DNA of 16,115 nucleotides from Sphingobium sp. (GTDB lineage: Bacteria; Pseudomonadota; Alphaproteobacteria; Sphingomonadales; Sphingomonadaceae), in NCBI GenBank assembly GCA_030148625.1, contig JASBTC010000245.1, positions 1 through 16,115 on the forward strand. Direction: 5' to 3'. The stretch's first letter is position 1. The number at the start of each line of letters is the position of its first letter. Of the stretch, positions 1 to 8,788 are shown one piece after another. The translations under genes and the position numbers were made by a program. A model generated the notes under the pieces. The model was not told the DNA's origin and did not search any database. It was given only the letters and a program-made list of their open reading frames with translations.

Positions 1-333
1 GCCCTGCCCGTGCTGGCGATCGCGCCCGGCCTGGCGCTCGTTCCCGCAACCTGCATGTTCGCGGTTCTGCAGACCGCAATCCCCGCCGGGCTGCGCGCAT
101 CGGCGACGGCGATGCTGTTCCTCGTCGCCAACCTGATCGGCATGGGCATGGGTCCGACCCTGGTCGGCGCACTCAGCAGCTATTGGGAACATTCGACCGC
201 CCTCAGCCTGCGCCCGGCATTGTTCTTCGGCATATTGCCGAGCATCGTCGGCGTGGCCGCCTGCCTGTTGCTCGCGCGCACGCTGGCTGGCGACATCCGC
301 GCGCTTTCGGACGAAGCGCCGGCTTCCGCCTGA
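1..333 (+). CDS. MFS transporter, C-terminal part (5' end outside window)
   Basis: This is the last ~110 residues of an inner-membrane major facilitator superfamily transporter. The reading frame is open from the first base of the window and stops with TGA at 331-333, so the start lies upstream. Visible are hydrophobic helices with the segment IPAGLRASATAMLFLVANLI followed by GMGMGPTLVGALSS, then a last helix around FFGILPSIVGVAACLLLA and a short charged cytoplasmic tail. The pattern 'R-A-x-A-x-A-x-L-F-x-x-N-L-I-G-x-G-x-G-P-x-L-V-G-x-L-S' is typical of the last helix pair of spinster-like MFS carriers common in sphingomonads. The substrate cannot be told from this fragment. No hairpin terminator is obvious in the 130 bases before the next gene. 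Confidence 0.85.
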   Translation, partial: ALPVLAIAPGLALVPATCMFAVLQTAIPAGLRASATAMLFLVANLIGMGMGPTLVGALSSYWEHSTALSLRPALFFGILPSIVGVAACLLLARTLAGDIRALSDEAPASA

Positions 334-465
334 ATCGCTCCATTAAGACATTCATGGTGTCGCTCGATCGCATGATGTGAAACTTATTTGTCGGTTTTGT
401 GAAATCCGATCGTCTTCCTCTCGAGTGCGTGGGGCATACCCAACGCACCTCAGGGGGAGTGGCAG

Positions 466-2895
466 ATGACGAAGCTCGGTTCGGTAATGCGGTTGTGCGC
501 GGCGCTTGCTGCGCTCGGGGGGTTCTCGGCGGCCACGGCGGAAGAACCAGGCTACAAGCCCGCGCCCGGCGAGCTCGATCGGCTGATCTCCGCGCCACTC
601 ACGCCGCACATCCTGCCGGCACCCGGCAAGGGCCGCATCGCGATCGTCGCCCAGCCCTATGGCGTCCGCACCATCGCCGAACTCGCCGAGCCGGAGCTTC
701 GCCTCGCCGGTTTCCGCTTCAATCCCGAAGCCTGGGCGCGCGGTCGCGAGCCATGGACGGTGACCTATTATCGCAGCCTGTCCTTGGTCGATCTGGCAAA
801 TGGCCGCATCCGCGCCATTGCCGGCCTGCCCGTCGCCGGTCGGATCTCTAGTGTCGCCTGGTCGCCCGACGGCGCCAGGGCGGCAGTCAGCGTTGCCGGC
901 TATGACGGCGGGCGCCGTCACGGGCTTTGGCTGGTCGACGCCGCTACCGCCAGCGCGACCCAGATCGCCGGCCTCGACGTCAACAGCGTGCTCGGGCCGC
1001 CCTGCACATGGCTGAGCAACAATATGTTGCTCGCCTGCCTCGCCGTGCCGTCCAGCCGGGGTGCGGCGCCGGTGGCCTCGGCCGATACGATTGCCCCCTC
1101 CGTCGAAGCCAATGACGGCAAGGTCGCGCCGGGGCGGACCTATCAGGATCTGCTCAGGTCGCCGCTCGACGAACGATTGCTCGACCATCACATGGCGACC
1201 GAGCTGGCACTGATCGGGACCGACGGCACGGTTCGGCGGATCGGGAAGGCCGCGCTTCACGATCGTATCGCGCCATCGCCCGACGGACAGTGGCTGCTCG
1301 TCAGCGAACGCATGCGCCCTTATTCCTATCAGTTTCCGCTCGATAAATTTCCGCAGCGGCTCTCGGTCCTGAGCCTCGCCGACGGCAGCAGCAGGACGAT
1401 CGTCGAGAAGCCGCTCGAATCCGGCGTGCCGATCGCGATGGACGCGGTCGGCCCCGGTCCGCGCGCGGTGGAATGGCGATCGGATGCGCCGGCGACCCTG
1501 ATGTGGGCGAGCGCGCTCGACGACGGCGACCCCGCGCGCGCGGCGACCGAACGTGATGCGCTCTACAGCCTGTCCGCGCCGTTCACCGCAGCGCCGGCCA
1601 GCGTCGCCCGGCTTCAGGCGCGCTTCCATGCCTTGAACTGGAATGCCGACGGCAAGGCCCTGATCGAGGAACGGTGGCGCAAGACGCGGCTACGCCGCTT
1701 GTCGACGCTCGATCGCACGGGGCTGCACAAACTCTACGAAGGATCGACCGAGGATGGTTATGCCGACCCCGGCGCGCCGCTGATGACGGTCAATGCCCAG
1801 GGCGCGCCGGTGATGGCGGATGCGGGCGAGGGACAGGTCTGGCTGACGGGCACCGGCGGTACGCCTGAGGGCGATCGGCCTTTCGCATCGCGGTTCGATC
1901 TCGCCACCGGCGCGCGCAGCATTGCCTGGCGGTCGGCCGCCGACCGTTATGAGGAAGCGCAAGACCTGCTCGCCGACGGTCGCCTGCTGGTCCGTCGCGA
2001 AAGCGCGACGATCCCGCCCGATTATTACCTGGTCGCACCCGGCGGCCGCGAGACGCGGCTGACCCATTTCCCCAACCCGTTCGGCACGACGGCGCTCGCC
2101 CAGAAGAAGCTGCTGCACTACACCCGCGCCGATGGCGTGCCGCTGACGGCGACGCTCTATCTGCCGCCCGACTACAAGCCCGCTGACGGCCCGCTGCCGA
2201 CCGTGCTTCATGCCTATCCCGCGGAGTTCAAGTCGCGCGAGACCGCCGGCCAAGTAAAGGGATCGCCCAACCGCTTCCCCGTCTATGGCTTCTATCAGCT
2301 CTATCCGCTGCTCGCCTATCGCGGCTATGCGGTGCTGTTCAACGCAGCGCTGCCGGTGATCGGCGAAGGGACCAGCGAACCCAACGACACGTTCGTGGAG
2401 CAGCTTGTCGCGGGTGCGAAGGCCGCGATCGATGAGGGGGTACGCTTGGGCGTCGTCGATCGGTCCCGCGTCGGCGTGACCGGCCACAGCTATGGCGCCT
2501 TCATGACCGCGAACCTGCTGGCGCATTCGGACCTGTTCAAGGCCGGCGTGGCGTTGAGCGGCGCTTATAATCGCACACTCACGCCATTCAGCTTCCAGAA
2601 CGAAGTCCGCACCTATTGGCAGGCGCCGGAACTCTACACCCGCATGTCGCCCTTCTCCTTCGCCGACCGGATCAAGCAGCCGCTCTCGCTGATCCACGGC
2701 GCCGCCGATGACAATATGGGAACCTTTCCGATCCAGAGCGAGCGCTTCTACGCCGCGCTCAAGGGGCATGGAGCGACCACGCGCCTGACGATGATGCCGT
2801 TGGAAGCCCATCGCTACGACGCGCGGGAGTCGTTGGGGCAGGTCGTCTGGGATTGGGACGACTGGTTCGGCCGCTATCTGAAAGACGCCAGATAA
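466..2895 (+). CDS. S9 family (prolyl oligopeptidase-type, S9D-like) serine peptidase, exported
   Basis: Predicted exported serine peptidase of the prolyl oligopeptidase clan, 809 aa. The ATG at 466 has an AGGGGGAG ribosome site just upstream and opens a signal peptide (hydrophobic stretch in residues ~8-20, likely cleavage near ATA-EE at ~25). Residues ~30-560 look like the beta-propeller domain and include the early signature TIAELAEPELRLAGFRFNP. Residues ~570-809 are the alpha/beta hydrolase domain. The nucleophile is Ser675 in GHSYGAF, the acid is Asp748 in HGAADDN, and the base is His782 in LEAHRYDARES. The early signature and the 'E-x-H-x-Y-x-A-R-E-S' histidine motif match the S9D glutamyl-endopeptidase-like group (plant/cyanobacterial CGEP relatives) better than classical Pro-specific enzymes, but cleavage specificity is inferred. 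The gene stands 127 bp before another exported putative hydrolase, so the two may be co-transcribed. Length is normal and no defects are seen. Confidence 0.93.
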   Translation: MTKLGSVMRLCAALAALGGFSAATAEEPGYKPAPGELDRLISAPLTPHILPAPGKGRIAIVAQPYGVRTIAELAEPELRLAGFRFNPEAWARGREPWTVTYYRSLSLVDLANGRIRAIAGLPVAGRISSVAWSPDGARAAVSVAGYDGGRRHGLWLVDAATASATQIAGLDVNSVLGPPCTWLSNNMLLACLAVPSSRGAAPVASADTIAPSVEANDGKVAPGRTYQDLLRSPLDERLLDHHMATELALIGTDGTVRRIGKAALHDRIAPSPDGQWLLVSERMRPYSYQFPLDKFPQRLSVLSLADGSSRTIVEKPLESGVPIAMDAVGPGPRAVEWRSDAPATLMWASALDDGDPARAATERDALYSLSAPFTAAPASVARLQARFHALNWNADGKALIEERWRKTRLRRLSTLDRTGLHKLYEGSTEDGYADPGAPLMTVNAQGAPVMADAGEGQVWLTGTGGTPEGDRPFASRFDLATGARSIAWRSAADRYEEAQDLLADGRLLVRRESATIPPDYYLVAPGGRETRLTHFPNPFGTTALAQKKLLHYTRADGVPLTATLYLPPDYKPADGPLPTVLHAYPAEFKSRETAGQVKGSPNRFPVYGFYQLYPLLAYRGYAVLFNAALPVIGEGTSEPNDTFVEQLVAGAKAAIDEGVRLGVVDRSRVGVTGHSYGAFMTANLLAHSDLFKAGVALSGAYNRTLTPFSFQNEVRTYWQAPELYTRMSPFSFADRIKQPLSLIHGAADDNMGTFPIQSERFYAALKGHGATTRLTMMPLEAHRYDARESLGQVVWDWDDWFGRYLKDAR

Positions 2896-3022
2896 GCCTG
2901 TTCATGGGCTGCACGCGGCTGGACGCGCGAATTATGTCCGAAACGCCGGATATACTTCCGTCCGCTGATACCACGCCCTAGACCAGGATCCAACACCGTC
3001 TGGATTTGCCGGAGACTCACGC

Positions 3023-4843
3023 ATGGATCGTCGCAATTTCGTCATCGGCGCTGCTGCCGCCTCGCTGGCCGGGACGCTGCCCGTTCGGGCCGCGGCCGCC
3101 ACCGTCGGCACTCCCACCAGGGCCGACGCCGATCTGCGCGCGATGCTCGACCGCTTCTTCTATGCGCGGCTCAACGAGTCGCCCGAACAGGCGACGCGCC
3201 TTGGCCTCGACACCGGGCCACGCGCCGCGCTCAGGACCAAGCTCGACGACGAATCCGCGAAGGCGCAAGTGCGCCAGCTTGCCCGCGCCAAAGGCGAACT
3301 GGCCGAGTTGAGCAAGGTCGATACGGCGAAGCTCTCTCCTGCCGGCAAGATCGATCATGAGGTCGTGACCTATCAGCTGACCCAGGCGATCGCGGGCGCG
3401 GAGCGCTTTCGCTACGGCAGCAGCATGGGGCGGTTCGCGCCCTATGTGCTCAGCCAGCTGAGCGGCCCTTATCGCGACGTGCCCGATTTCCTCGAATCGC
3501 AGGTGCGCGTGCGCGACGCGGCGGAGGCGGACGCCTATCTCGCCCGACTGGAGGCCTTTCCCACCGCGATCGAGACCAGCAGCGCGAACCAGCGCGAGGA
3601 CGCGGCGAAGGGCGTCTTCGCACCCGACTATATCCTCGACACCACGCTGAAGATCCTCGCCAGCGCGCGCGAGAAACCTGCGGACCAGACAGTGATGGTC
3701 GCGACCTTCGCCGCCAAGCTGAAGGCCGCGGACCTGCCGCCCGAGCGCGTGGCGCAGGCGACCGCGATCGTCGAACAAAAGGTTTTCCCCGCGCTCGATC
3801 GCCAGCGCGCATTGGTGACCGAGCTGCGCGCAAAGGCCGTTCACGACGCCGGCTGCTGGCGCCTGCCCGACGGCGACGCCTATTATGCCGCGGCCGCCGA
3901 AGCCGCGACGACGGTGAAGATGAGCGGCGACGAGATTCACCGGCTCGGGCTCGAACAGGTGGCGGAGATCAGCGCCCGGATCGACATGATCCTGAAAGGC
4001 GAAGGGATGAGCCAGGGCAGCGTCGGCGACCGCATGGTCGAGCTCAACAAGCGGCCCGACCAGCTCTTCCCCAACACCGACGAAGGCCGCGACGCGCTGC
4101 TCGCACAGCTCAACCGCCAGATCGAGGCGATGCAGCCGCGCCTGTCCGAAGCGTTCGCGGTGCTGCCCAAGGCCCCCGTCGAAGTCCGGCGCGTGCCGCC
4201 GACGATCCAGGCCGGCGCACCCGGCGGCTATTATCAGAACGCCTCGCTCGATGGCTCGCGCCCGGCCATCTATTACATCAATCTGCGCGACACCTTCGAC
4301 CGCCCCAAATTCGGGCTGGCGACGCTGACCCATCACGAAGCGGTTCCCGGCCACCACCTGCAAGTGAGCGTCGCGCTGGAAAGTCCGGAGATCCCGATGA
4401 TCCGCCGGCGGGGTTTCTTCAGCGGCTATTCCGAGGGCTGGGCGCTTTATGCCTAACAGCTCGCCGACGAGATGGGCATGTTCAAGGGCGATCCGCTCGG
4501 CCAGGTTGGCTATCTCCAGTCGCTGCTGTTCCGTGCGACGCGGCTGGTGGTGGACAGCGGCATGCATGCCAAGCGCTGGAGCCGCGAAAAGGCGACCGAC
4601 TATCTGATCGCGACCACCGGCATCGCGCGCGGCCGCAGCCAGGGAGAGATCGATCGCTACACCGTCTGGCCGGGCCAGGCCTGCAGCTACAAGGTCGGCC
4701 ACACGGTATGGACGCGGCTGCGCGCCGAGGCGCAGAAGCAGCCGGGCTTCAACCTGAAGGATTTCCACGCAGTGCTGTCCGACGGCGCGATGCCGCTCGC
4801 CGTGCTCGAACGCGTGGTGCGCAGGCGCTGGTCGATCGGCTGA
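3023..4843 (+). pseudogene. DUF885 family protein, Tat-exported, interrupted by an in-frame TAA
   Basis: Read through one stop, this frame gives a 606-codon DUF885-type protein, the normal family length (~580-610). The ATG at 3023 starts a twin-arginine signal (MDRRNFVIGAAAASLAG, then a PVRAAAA cleavage region), so the product would be folded before export to the periplasm. The family hallmark HEAVPGHHLQ is present (residues 438-447) and resembles a zinc-site motif of peptidase-like enzymes. The reading stops at codon 478 (TAA, 4454-4456) inside SEGWALYA-stop-QLADEMG, where relatives read EGWALYAEQLADEMG. A single G-to-T change would turn GAA into TAA. The frame continues intact after the stop for 128 codons to TGA at 4841-4843, with family-like sequence (SREKATDYL, YTVWPGQACSYKVG). 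The absence of other damage suggests a very recent mutation or a sequencing error. The protein ending at 4456 would lack the conserved C-terminal quarter and probably be inactive. The substrate is unknown. Confidence 0.85.
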
Positions 4844-4871
4844 AGGGCAGGATCGAACCCTTCTCCCTTTC

Positions 4872-4899
4872 CGTCATCCCCGCGAATGCGGGGATGACG
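4872..4899. repeat. REP-like palindrome between convergent genes
   Basis: A perfect 12-bp inverted repeat, CGTCATCCCCGC / GCGGGGATGACG, with a 4-base GAAT loop. It lies in the 67-bp gap between the convergent DUF885 and SDR genes. The same core (GTCATCCCCGCG...GCGGGGAT) recurs as a pair at 9376-9466, so it looks like a copy of a dispersed REP-type element. By position it could also act as a bidirectional transcription stop, although no T-run follows on either strand. Confidence 0.75.
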
Positions 4900-4910
4900 C
4901 CGAGACCAAC

Positions 4911-5870
4911 CTAGAAGCTTTCGCCCACCATCTCCTCGCTCTTGGCCCACAGGGCACGGGCGCGATCCGGGTCAAGCGCATAGGCGCGCACGCCGCCGCG
5001 GACGTCGTCGCTCTCGACGATTTCGGCGAGGTGGCAATCTTCGCAATAGCGGCCGCCCACCGCATCGGGCGCGGCGACGATGGAGGCCCAGAGCGAGGTT
5101 GCCGCACCCTGGGGGATCGACTTCCAGGTGTAGCGCGCCGCGCCGTCGGGCATCTGCTCCTCCAGCGAGGCGATAGTCTGACGCAGCTGCTCTTCGCTCA
5201 TATGACGGGCCAGTTCGGTCTGGATGACGCCGGGATGCACCGCCGCGGCGCGGACGCCGCGTTCCTTGTGGCGCCGGTCGAACTCGACGGCGAACAGGAT
5301 GTTCGCGGTCTTGGACCGGCCATAAGCGACGAACTCGGTATAGGGCGTGCGTTCGAAATTGGGATCGTCGAGGTCGACATCGGCAAAGCGGTGACCGGCC
5401 GAGGCCAGGCTGACGACGCGCCCGCCCGCACCCAGCAGCGACGCGATGCGGTTGATGAACACGAAATGGCCGAGATGATTGGTGCCGAACTGCGTCTCGA
5501 AACCGTCGGCGGTTTCGCCCTTGGGGCATGCCATCACGCCGGCATTCGCGATCACGACGTCGAACGGCCGGCCATCGGCGATCAGCGCGTCGGCTGCGGC
5601 GCGAACGCTCGCCAGCGAAGCAAGATCGAGTTCGATCAATTCGATGTTACCGCCATTGGCGGCCTGGGCGCGCACCACCTCGGTCGCCCGATGCGCCTTG
5701 TCGAGATCGCGCGCGGCGCCCACCACCTGCGCGCCATGCGCGGCAAGCGCGCGTGCCGTCTCCACGCCCAGCCCGGCCGACACGCCGGTCACCAATATGC
5801 GTTTGCCCGACAGATCGACGCCAGTCAGCACGTCGTCGGTAGTCGATTCTTCTCCGAAAGTCGCGGTCAT
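4911..5870 (-). CDS. SDR family NAD(P)-dependent oxidoreductase
   Basis: Classical short-chain dehydrogenase/reductase, 319 aa, cytoplasmic. The Rossmann fold begins near residue 24 and carries the nucleotide-binding motif TGVSAGLG (28-35). Arg54 (GAARD) at the end of the second strand favours NADP(H). The structural NAG is at 109-111 and the catalytic tetrad is Asn131 (in TNHLGHF), Ser157 (LASAGH), Tyr183 and Lys187 (YGRSK). The T-N-H-L-G-H-F pattern and the long C-terminal region resemble retinol-dehydrogenase/WW-oxidoreductase-like SDRs, but the substrate is not predictable. The start at 5870 has a strong AAGGAG site (complement at 5878-5883). The gene is divergent from an AraC-type regulator across 155 bp, a common layout where the regulator controls the oxidoreductase. 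Confidence 0.93.
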   Translation of the reverse strand: MTATFGEESTTDDVLTGVDLSGKRILVTGVSAGLGVETARALAAHGAQVVGAARDLDKAHRATEVVRAQAANGGNIELIELDLASLASVRAAADALIADGRPFDVVIANAGVMACPKGETADGFETQFGTNHLGHFVFINRIASLLGAGGRVVSLASAGHRFADVDLDDPNFERTPYTEFVAYGRSKTANILFAVEFDRRHKERGVRAAAVHPGVIQTELARHMSEEQLRQTIASLEEQMPDGAARYTWKSIPQGAATSLWASIVAAPDAVGGRYCEDCHLAEIVESDDVRGGVRAYALDPDRARALWAKSEEMVGESF

Positions 5871-6025
5871 GTCGGTCTCCTTCTTTTCCGTCGGCGCCTA
5901 TCTGGTTTGGCGCAGCCCGTTTCGCGCGCCCGATCATGTCGAAGTCTTGCCCGATCCTCTCAGCGCGCCACCGATCGAGCTGATTAACGCTTGCCTCACC
6001 CCCGCCCTGCCCCAATGTTGCGGCG

Positions 6026-6925
6026 ATGGAAGATCAGCTTCGCCAATTGCTCGACATGGCGCTCCGCCATCACGGCCGGGGCGATGCCGCCACCGCGATC
6101 CCGCGCCTCGCCATCCATATGGGTCAGGCACGCACCATAGTGTCGCACGGCCTGTACGAGCCGATGCTGTGCCTGGTGGTGCAGGGTGCGAAGACCGTCT
6201 CGATCGGCGACCGGCTGCTGCGCTACGATCCCGCCAGCTATTTCGTCGCGACGGTCGACCTGCCCGCATCAGGCTGTATCGTCGAGGCCAGCCCGGAGCG
6301 TCCCTATGTCGGACTCAGCCTGATGCTCGATCGCGATTGCCTGACAGCCCTGATCGCGGAATTGCCCGATCGTCTCGACGAGCAATCGCCCGGCTTCGCG
6401 GTCAGCGCGGTGACGCCGCAATTGCTCGATCCCTGGCTGCGCCTGCTCGCACTGCTCGACACGCCCGACGACGTGCCAGTGCTGGCGCCGATGCTCGAGC
6501 GCGAGATTCTTTATCGCCTGCTACAGGGCCCGCAGGGCGGCGTCGTGCGCCAGGCGATGATCGCCGACAGCCGGTTGTCGCGCGTGCGTCGGGCGATCGG
6601 ATGGATCCGCGCGAATTTCGATCGGCCGCTGCGGATCGAGATGCTGGCCGATCTGGCGGGGATGAGCCTCGCCTCCTTCCACCGCCATTTCAAGACCGCG
6701 ACCGCGATGAGCCCGCTCCAATATCAGAAGTCGATGCGGCTGCAGGAAGCGCGCCGGTTGCTCATCGCCAATGCCGAGGCGTCGCGCGCCGGCTATGCCG
6801 TGGGCTATGAAAGCGCATCGCAGTTCAGCCGCGAATATACCCGCATGTTCGGTGCACCACCCGCCCGCGACGCCGAACGGCTACGCCGGCAGGGGCCGGG
6901 CGACGCCATGGTGAGCGCGGTCTGA
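6026..6925 (+). CDS. AraC family transcriptional regulator
   Basis: DNA-binding regulator of 299 aa. Residues ~20-170 form an AraC_N-type sensor domain with the typical early segment YEPMLCLVVQGAKTVSIGD (about residues 45-63). The C-terminal ~100 residues form the double helix-turn-helix domain: the first HTH is around IEMLADLAGMSLASFHRHFK and the second runs through AGYAVGYESASQFSREYTRM, ending in the family-typical F-G-A-P-P. The start at 6026 is the first in-frame ATG. Its stop is followed by two small stem-loops (6940-6951 and 6951-6963) without a T-run. Members of this AraC_N group often sit beside the oxidoreductase gene they control, so the divergent SDR gene is the most likely target. 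The inducer is unknown; aldehydes or other reactive carbonyls are only a guess from such pairs elsewhere. Confidence 0.93.
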   Translation: MEDQLRQLLDMALRHHGRGDAATAIPRLAIHMGQARTIVSHGLYEPMLCLVVQGAKTVSIGDRLLRYDPASYFVATVDLPASGCIVEASPERPYVGLSLMLDRDCLTALIAELPDRLDEQSPGFAVSAVTPQLLDPWLRLLALLDTPDDVPVLAPMLEREILYRLLQGPQGGVVRQAMIADSRLSRVRRAIGWIRANFDRPLRIEMLADLAGMSLASFHRHFKTATAMSPLQYQKSMRLQEARRLLIANAEASRAGYAVGYESASQFSREYTRMFGAPPARDAERLRRQGPGDAMVSAV

Positions 6926-7026
6926 TTCCTTGACCGCAAGCTTCGGGAAGCCGCCACTGGCGGAGCGCCATATATAGGAAGACGAAACGCGGCACGATCG
7001 CTTGCCGAGCGGAATGAGGAAGAAAC

Positions 7027-7518
7027 ATGTCCCTTAGCTTCAAGACCACCGAGTCGCCTGTCGGCGCGCTGACACTTGTGGGGAGCGATGCGGGGCTGGT
7101 CGCGATCCTGTGGCCGAATGACCGGCCGGACCGCGTGCGCCTGGACGCGTTGACCGAGGATGCCGACCATCCGGTTCTCGTCGAGACCGCACGCCAGCTC
7201 AACGCCTATTTCGCGGGTACGCTGACGCGTTTCACCGTGCCGCTCGATTTCCGCGGCACCGATTTCCAGAAACAGGTCTGGGCGGCGCTGCTGACCATCC
7301 CGTTCGGCGAGACGCGCAGCTATGCTCAGGTCGCGCACCAGATCGGGCGGCCGGCCGCCGTCCGCGCGGTCGGTGCGGCCAATGGCCGCAACCCGATCTC
7401 GATCATCGCCCCCTGCCACCGCGTCGTCGGATCGAACGGTGCTCTGACCGGCTTCGCCGGCGGATTGGACGCGAAGCGGACGCTGCTCGACCTGGAAAGC
7501 GCGCCGCAATTGATGTGA
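7027..7518 (+). CDS. ogt: Methylated-DNA--[protein]-cysteine S-methyltransferase
   Basis: DNA repair alkyltransferase, 163 aa, that moves the alkyl group from O6-alkylguanine (or O4-alkylthymine) in DNA to its own cysteine in a single suicidal reaction. The acceptor Cys130 is in the invariant IAPCHRVVGSNGALTGFAGG segment. The DNA-binding helix-turn-helix is seen as FGETRSYAQVA followed by IGRPAAVRAVGAANGRNP. The N-terminal ~65 residues form the short ribonuclease-H-like domain. There is no extra Ada N-terminal or AraC domain, so this is a stand-alone Ogt/MGMT-type enzyme of usual length. The ATG at 7027 follows GAGGAAG. It lies 101 bp after araC on the same strand and no shared function is apparent. 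Whether the family member is named ogt or adaB cannot be settled from sequence alone. Confidence 0.95.
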   Translation: MSLSFKTTESPVGALTLVGSDAGLVAILWPNDRPDRVRLDALTEDADHPVLVETARQLNAYFAGTLTRFTVPLDFRGTDFQKQVWAALLTIPFGETRSYAQVAHQIGRPAAVRAVGAANGRNPISIIAPCHRVVGSNGALTGFAGGLDAKRTLLDLESAPQLM

Positions 7519-7589
7519 GCGGTCGGTTCGCGTGAAGGTGAAATAGGAAACCAACCCGGATCGTCATGCCAGTTCTTATCCAAAACGGG

Positions 7590-7618
7590 AAAAATCCCCC
7601 GAAGCCAGGCTCCGGGGG
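7590..7618 (-). terminator. Rho-independent terminator of the RcnB-like gene
   Basis: On the minus strand, CCCCCGGAG - loop - CTTCGGGGG is followed at once by ATTTTT. The stem is about 9 bp with one G-T pair and a 5-base loop. It lies 33 bp after the stop codon of the minus-strand RcnB-like gene, so it is a textbook intrinsic terminator for that gene. It also sits past the plus-strand ogt gene, but only A residues flank it on that side. Confidence 0.85.
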
Positions 7619-7650
7619 ACTCTCCACTCTCACCTGATGCAGCGTCAGGC

Positions 7651-8049
7651 TCAGTGGATGGCGTTGCCGATCACCGCGCCGATGATCCCGCTGACCAGGG
7701 CGACCATCACTGCGTCATTGCCCGACTGCACCCACTGGTAACCGCGCGGCGCGTTGCCGAGATGATAGGCGCGGGGATTACCGATCACCCGATAATTCTG
7801 CGCCTGGCGGCGGTCGAAACGCTGGCCCTTGGCCCAGCGATGCTGGCCGTAGCGATAATCATTCTGCGCATAGCGACGGTCATTCTGGCGCACGACGGTC
7901 TTGTGCTTCACCACGGCGCGGCCATTCTGCCCGTAATGCACCGTCTTCTGCGCGGTGCGCTGCTGGTAGGGCGCGGCCTGCGCCTGGCTGGCGACCAGCG
8001 GGCTGGCGATCATGCTGGTTGCGGCCAGCGCCATCAGAAACTTTTTCAT
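7651..8049 (-). CDS. RcnB family small periplasmic protein
   Basis: Small exported protein of 132 aa. The chosen ATG at 8049 (MKKFLMALAATSMIASPLVA...) opens a clear signal peptide with likely cleavage after SQAQA, and has AAGAGGAAC upstream. An in-frame upstream start at 8199 would bury the signal peptide behind 50 residues and is unlikely. The mature part is basic and rich in Gln, Arg and Tyr (repeated YGQ/YAQ/YRYGQ), followed by the RcnB-like C-terminus: NYRVIGNPRAYHLGNAPRGY, then QWVQSGNDAVMVALVSGIIG and a final hydrophobic segment. E. coli RcnB is a periplasmic protein needed for nickel/cobalt balance with the RcnA exporter. No metal exporter is nearby, so a metal role here is inferred from family only. 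The gene is monocistronic, with its own terminator. Confidence 0.85.
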   Translation of the reverse strand: MKKFLMALAATSMIASPLVASQAQAAPYQQRTAQKTVHYGQNGRAVVKHKTVVRQNDRRYAQNDYRYGQHRWAKGQRFDRRQAQNYRVIGNPRAYHLGNAPRGYQWVQSGNDAVMVALVSGIIGAVIGNAIH

Positions 8050-8292
8050 CGTTCGTTCCTCTTGTTCCGGCGCCATCAGCGGCGTCTGAAGCAGAGATAG
8101 GACCCAGCTGTCGCGTGGATGTGCCGAAATCCGGCGCATTTGTCCGAAAGTGTAACAGGCGGGGCGCCTCGCCCCATTACCGCCGATCCGAAACGTCACC
8201 TCTGGTCGGGCCGGAGATAGCGGCTATCGTCGGCCGCAGCCCTTGCCAGTCCGTGCTTGCGAGCCCACATTGATCGAGGAAGGACACAGGCC

Positions 8293-8580
8293 ATGACTAT
8301 CATGCCTCCGCCGCCCCCGCTCTGGGACACTGCCCGCACAATCGATGGTAATTTCCGGATTCAGCTGGACTGCCAGCCACCGGTTATCGCGATGATCACA
8401 CGCGCTACGCTCGACGCCCATCTGGCATCGTGGACCGACGATCTCGTCGCGCTTGCCTTCGAGAATCGCGAGACGGTCGAGCGCGCCATGGCGAATGCCT
8501 GGCTGCGGCAGCCCGCGACCACCGGCGAAGCGGCCACGCATCCACGAATACTCGTGGTGGCGACCGTCGATTTTCGCTGA
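8293..8580 (+). CDS. Small hypothetical protein, DUF1488-like
   Basis: Protein of 95 aa with no signal peptide or membrane segment. The ATG at 8293 is preceded by GAGGAAGGAC at a good distance, which favours it over an upstream TTG at 8257. After a proline-rich start (MPPPPPLWD) comes a pattern of 'F-R-I-Q-L-D...I-A-M-I-T-R-A-T-L-D-A-H', then 'A-F-E-N-R-E-T-V-E-R-A-M' and a closing ILVVATVDF. This order (short strands, a 'C/M-x-I-T-x-x-A-L' step, a helix with F-x-x-x-R-x-x-I, an end strand with D-F) resembles small DUF1488-type proteins. The match is by eye and weak. Function unknown. It stands alone between the divergent RcnB-like gene and the acetyltransferase gene. Confidence 0.65.
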   Translation: MTIMPPPPPLWDTARTIDGNFRIQLDCQPPVIAMITRATLDAHLASWTDDLVALAFENRETVERAMANAWLRQPATTGEAATHPRILVVATVDFR

Positions 8581-8788
8581 GCGACGCGCGGAACCATATT
8601 GATCCAAATGCCGGGCTGTGACAGATACACGCCCGATGACGTACTTTACCACCTCGCATAAGGGCTATTGGCGCTTCCTGTAGGGAGCGGCGCGTCATCA
8701 TCCATGACCATCGCCGCCGGGTACGGTGAGCGCATGGTCTTCAAGCGATATGTCACCTGCCGCGGCGGCCTTTGAAAAAGGGCGAACC

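Noticed and set aside
1690..2811. 373-codon minus-strand open frame opposite the S9 peptidase gene
   Set aside because: Shadow of a complete, motif-rich peptidase gene; no recognisable domain.
4454..4462. Programmed stop-codon readthrough at TAA CAG CTC (partly like the viral CAR-YYA context)
   Set aside because: That context is known from eukaryotic viruses with UAG. CAG CTC is just the conserved Gln-Leu of the family, so no special signal is needed.
3017..4768. 583-codon open frame on the minus strand opposite the DUF885 gene
   Set aside because: It is a shadow frame in GC-rich DNA. Its translation is rich in Arg, Gly and His with no family motif, while the plus strand has the Tat signal and HEAVPGHH.
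8050..8199. 50-residue N-terminal extension of the RcnB-like protein
   Set aside because: It would place the signal peptide inside the protein; the ATG at 8049 has its own ribosome site and starts a standard signal peptide.
8636..8683. 15-codon open frame (MTYFTTSHKGYWRFL)
   Set aside because: Too short, no clear ribosome site and no family; could be chance.
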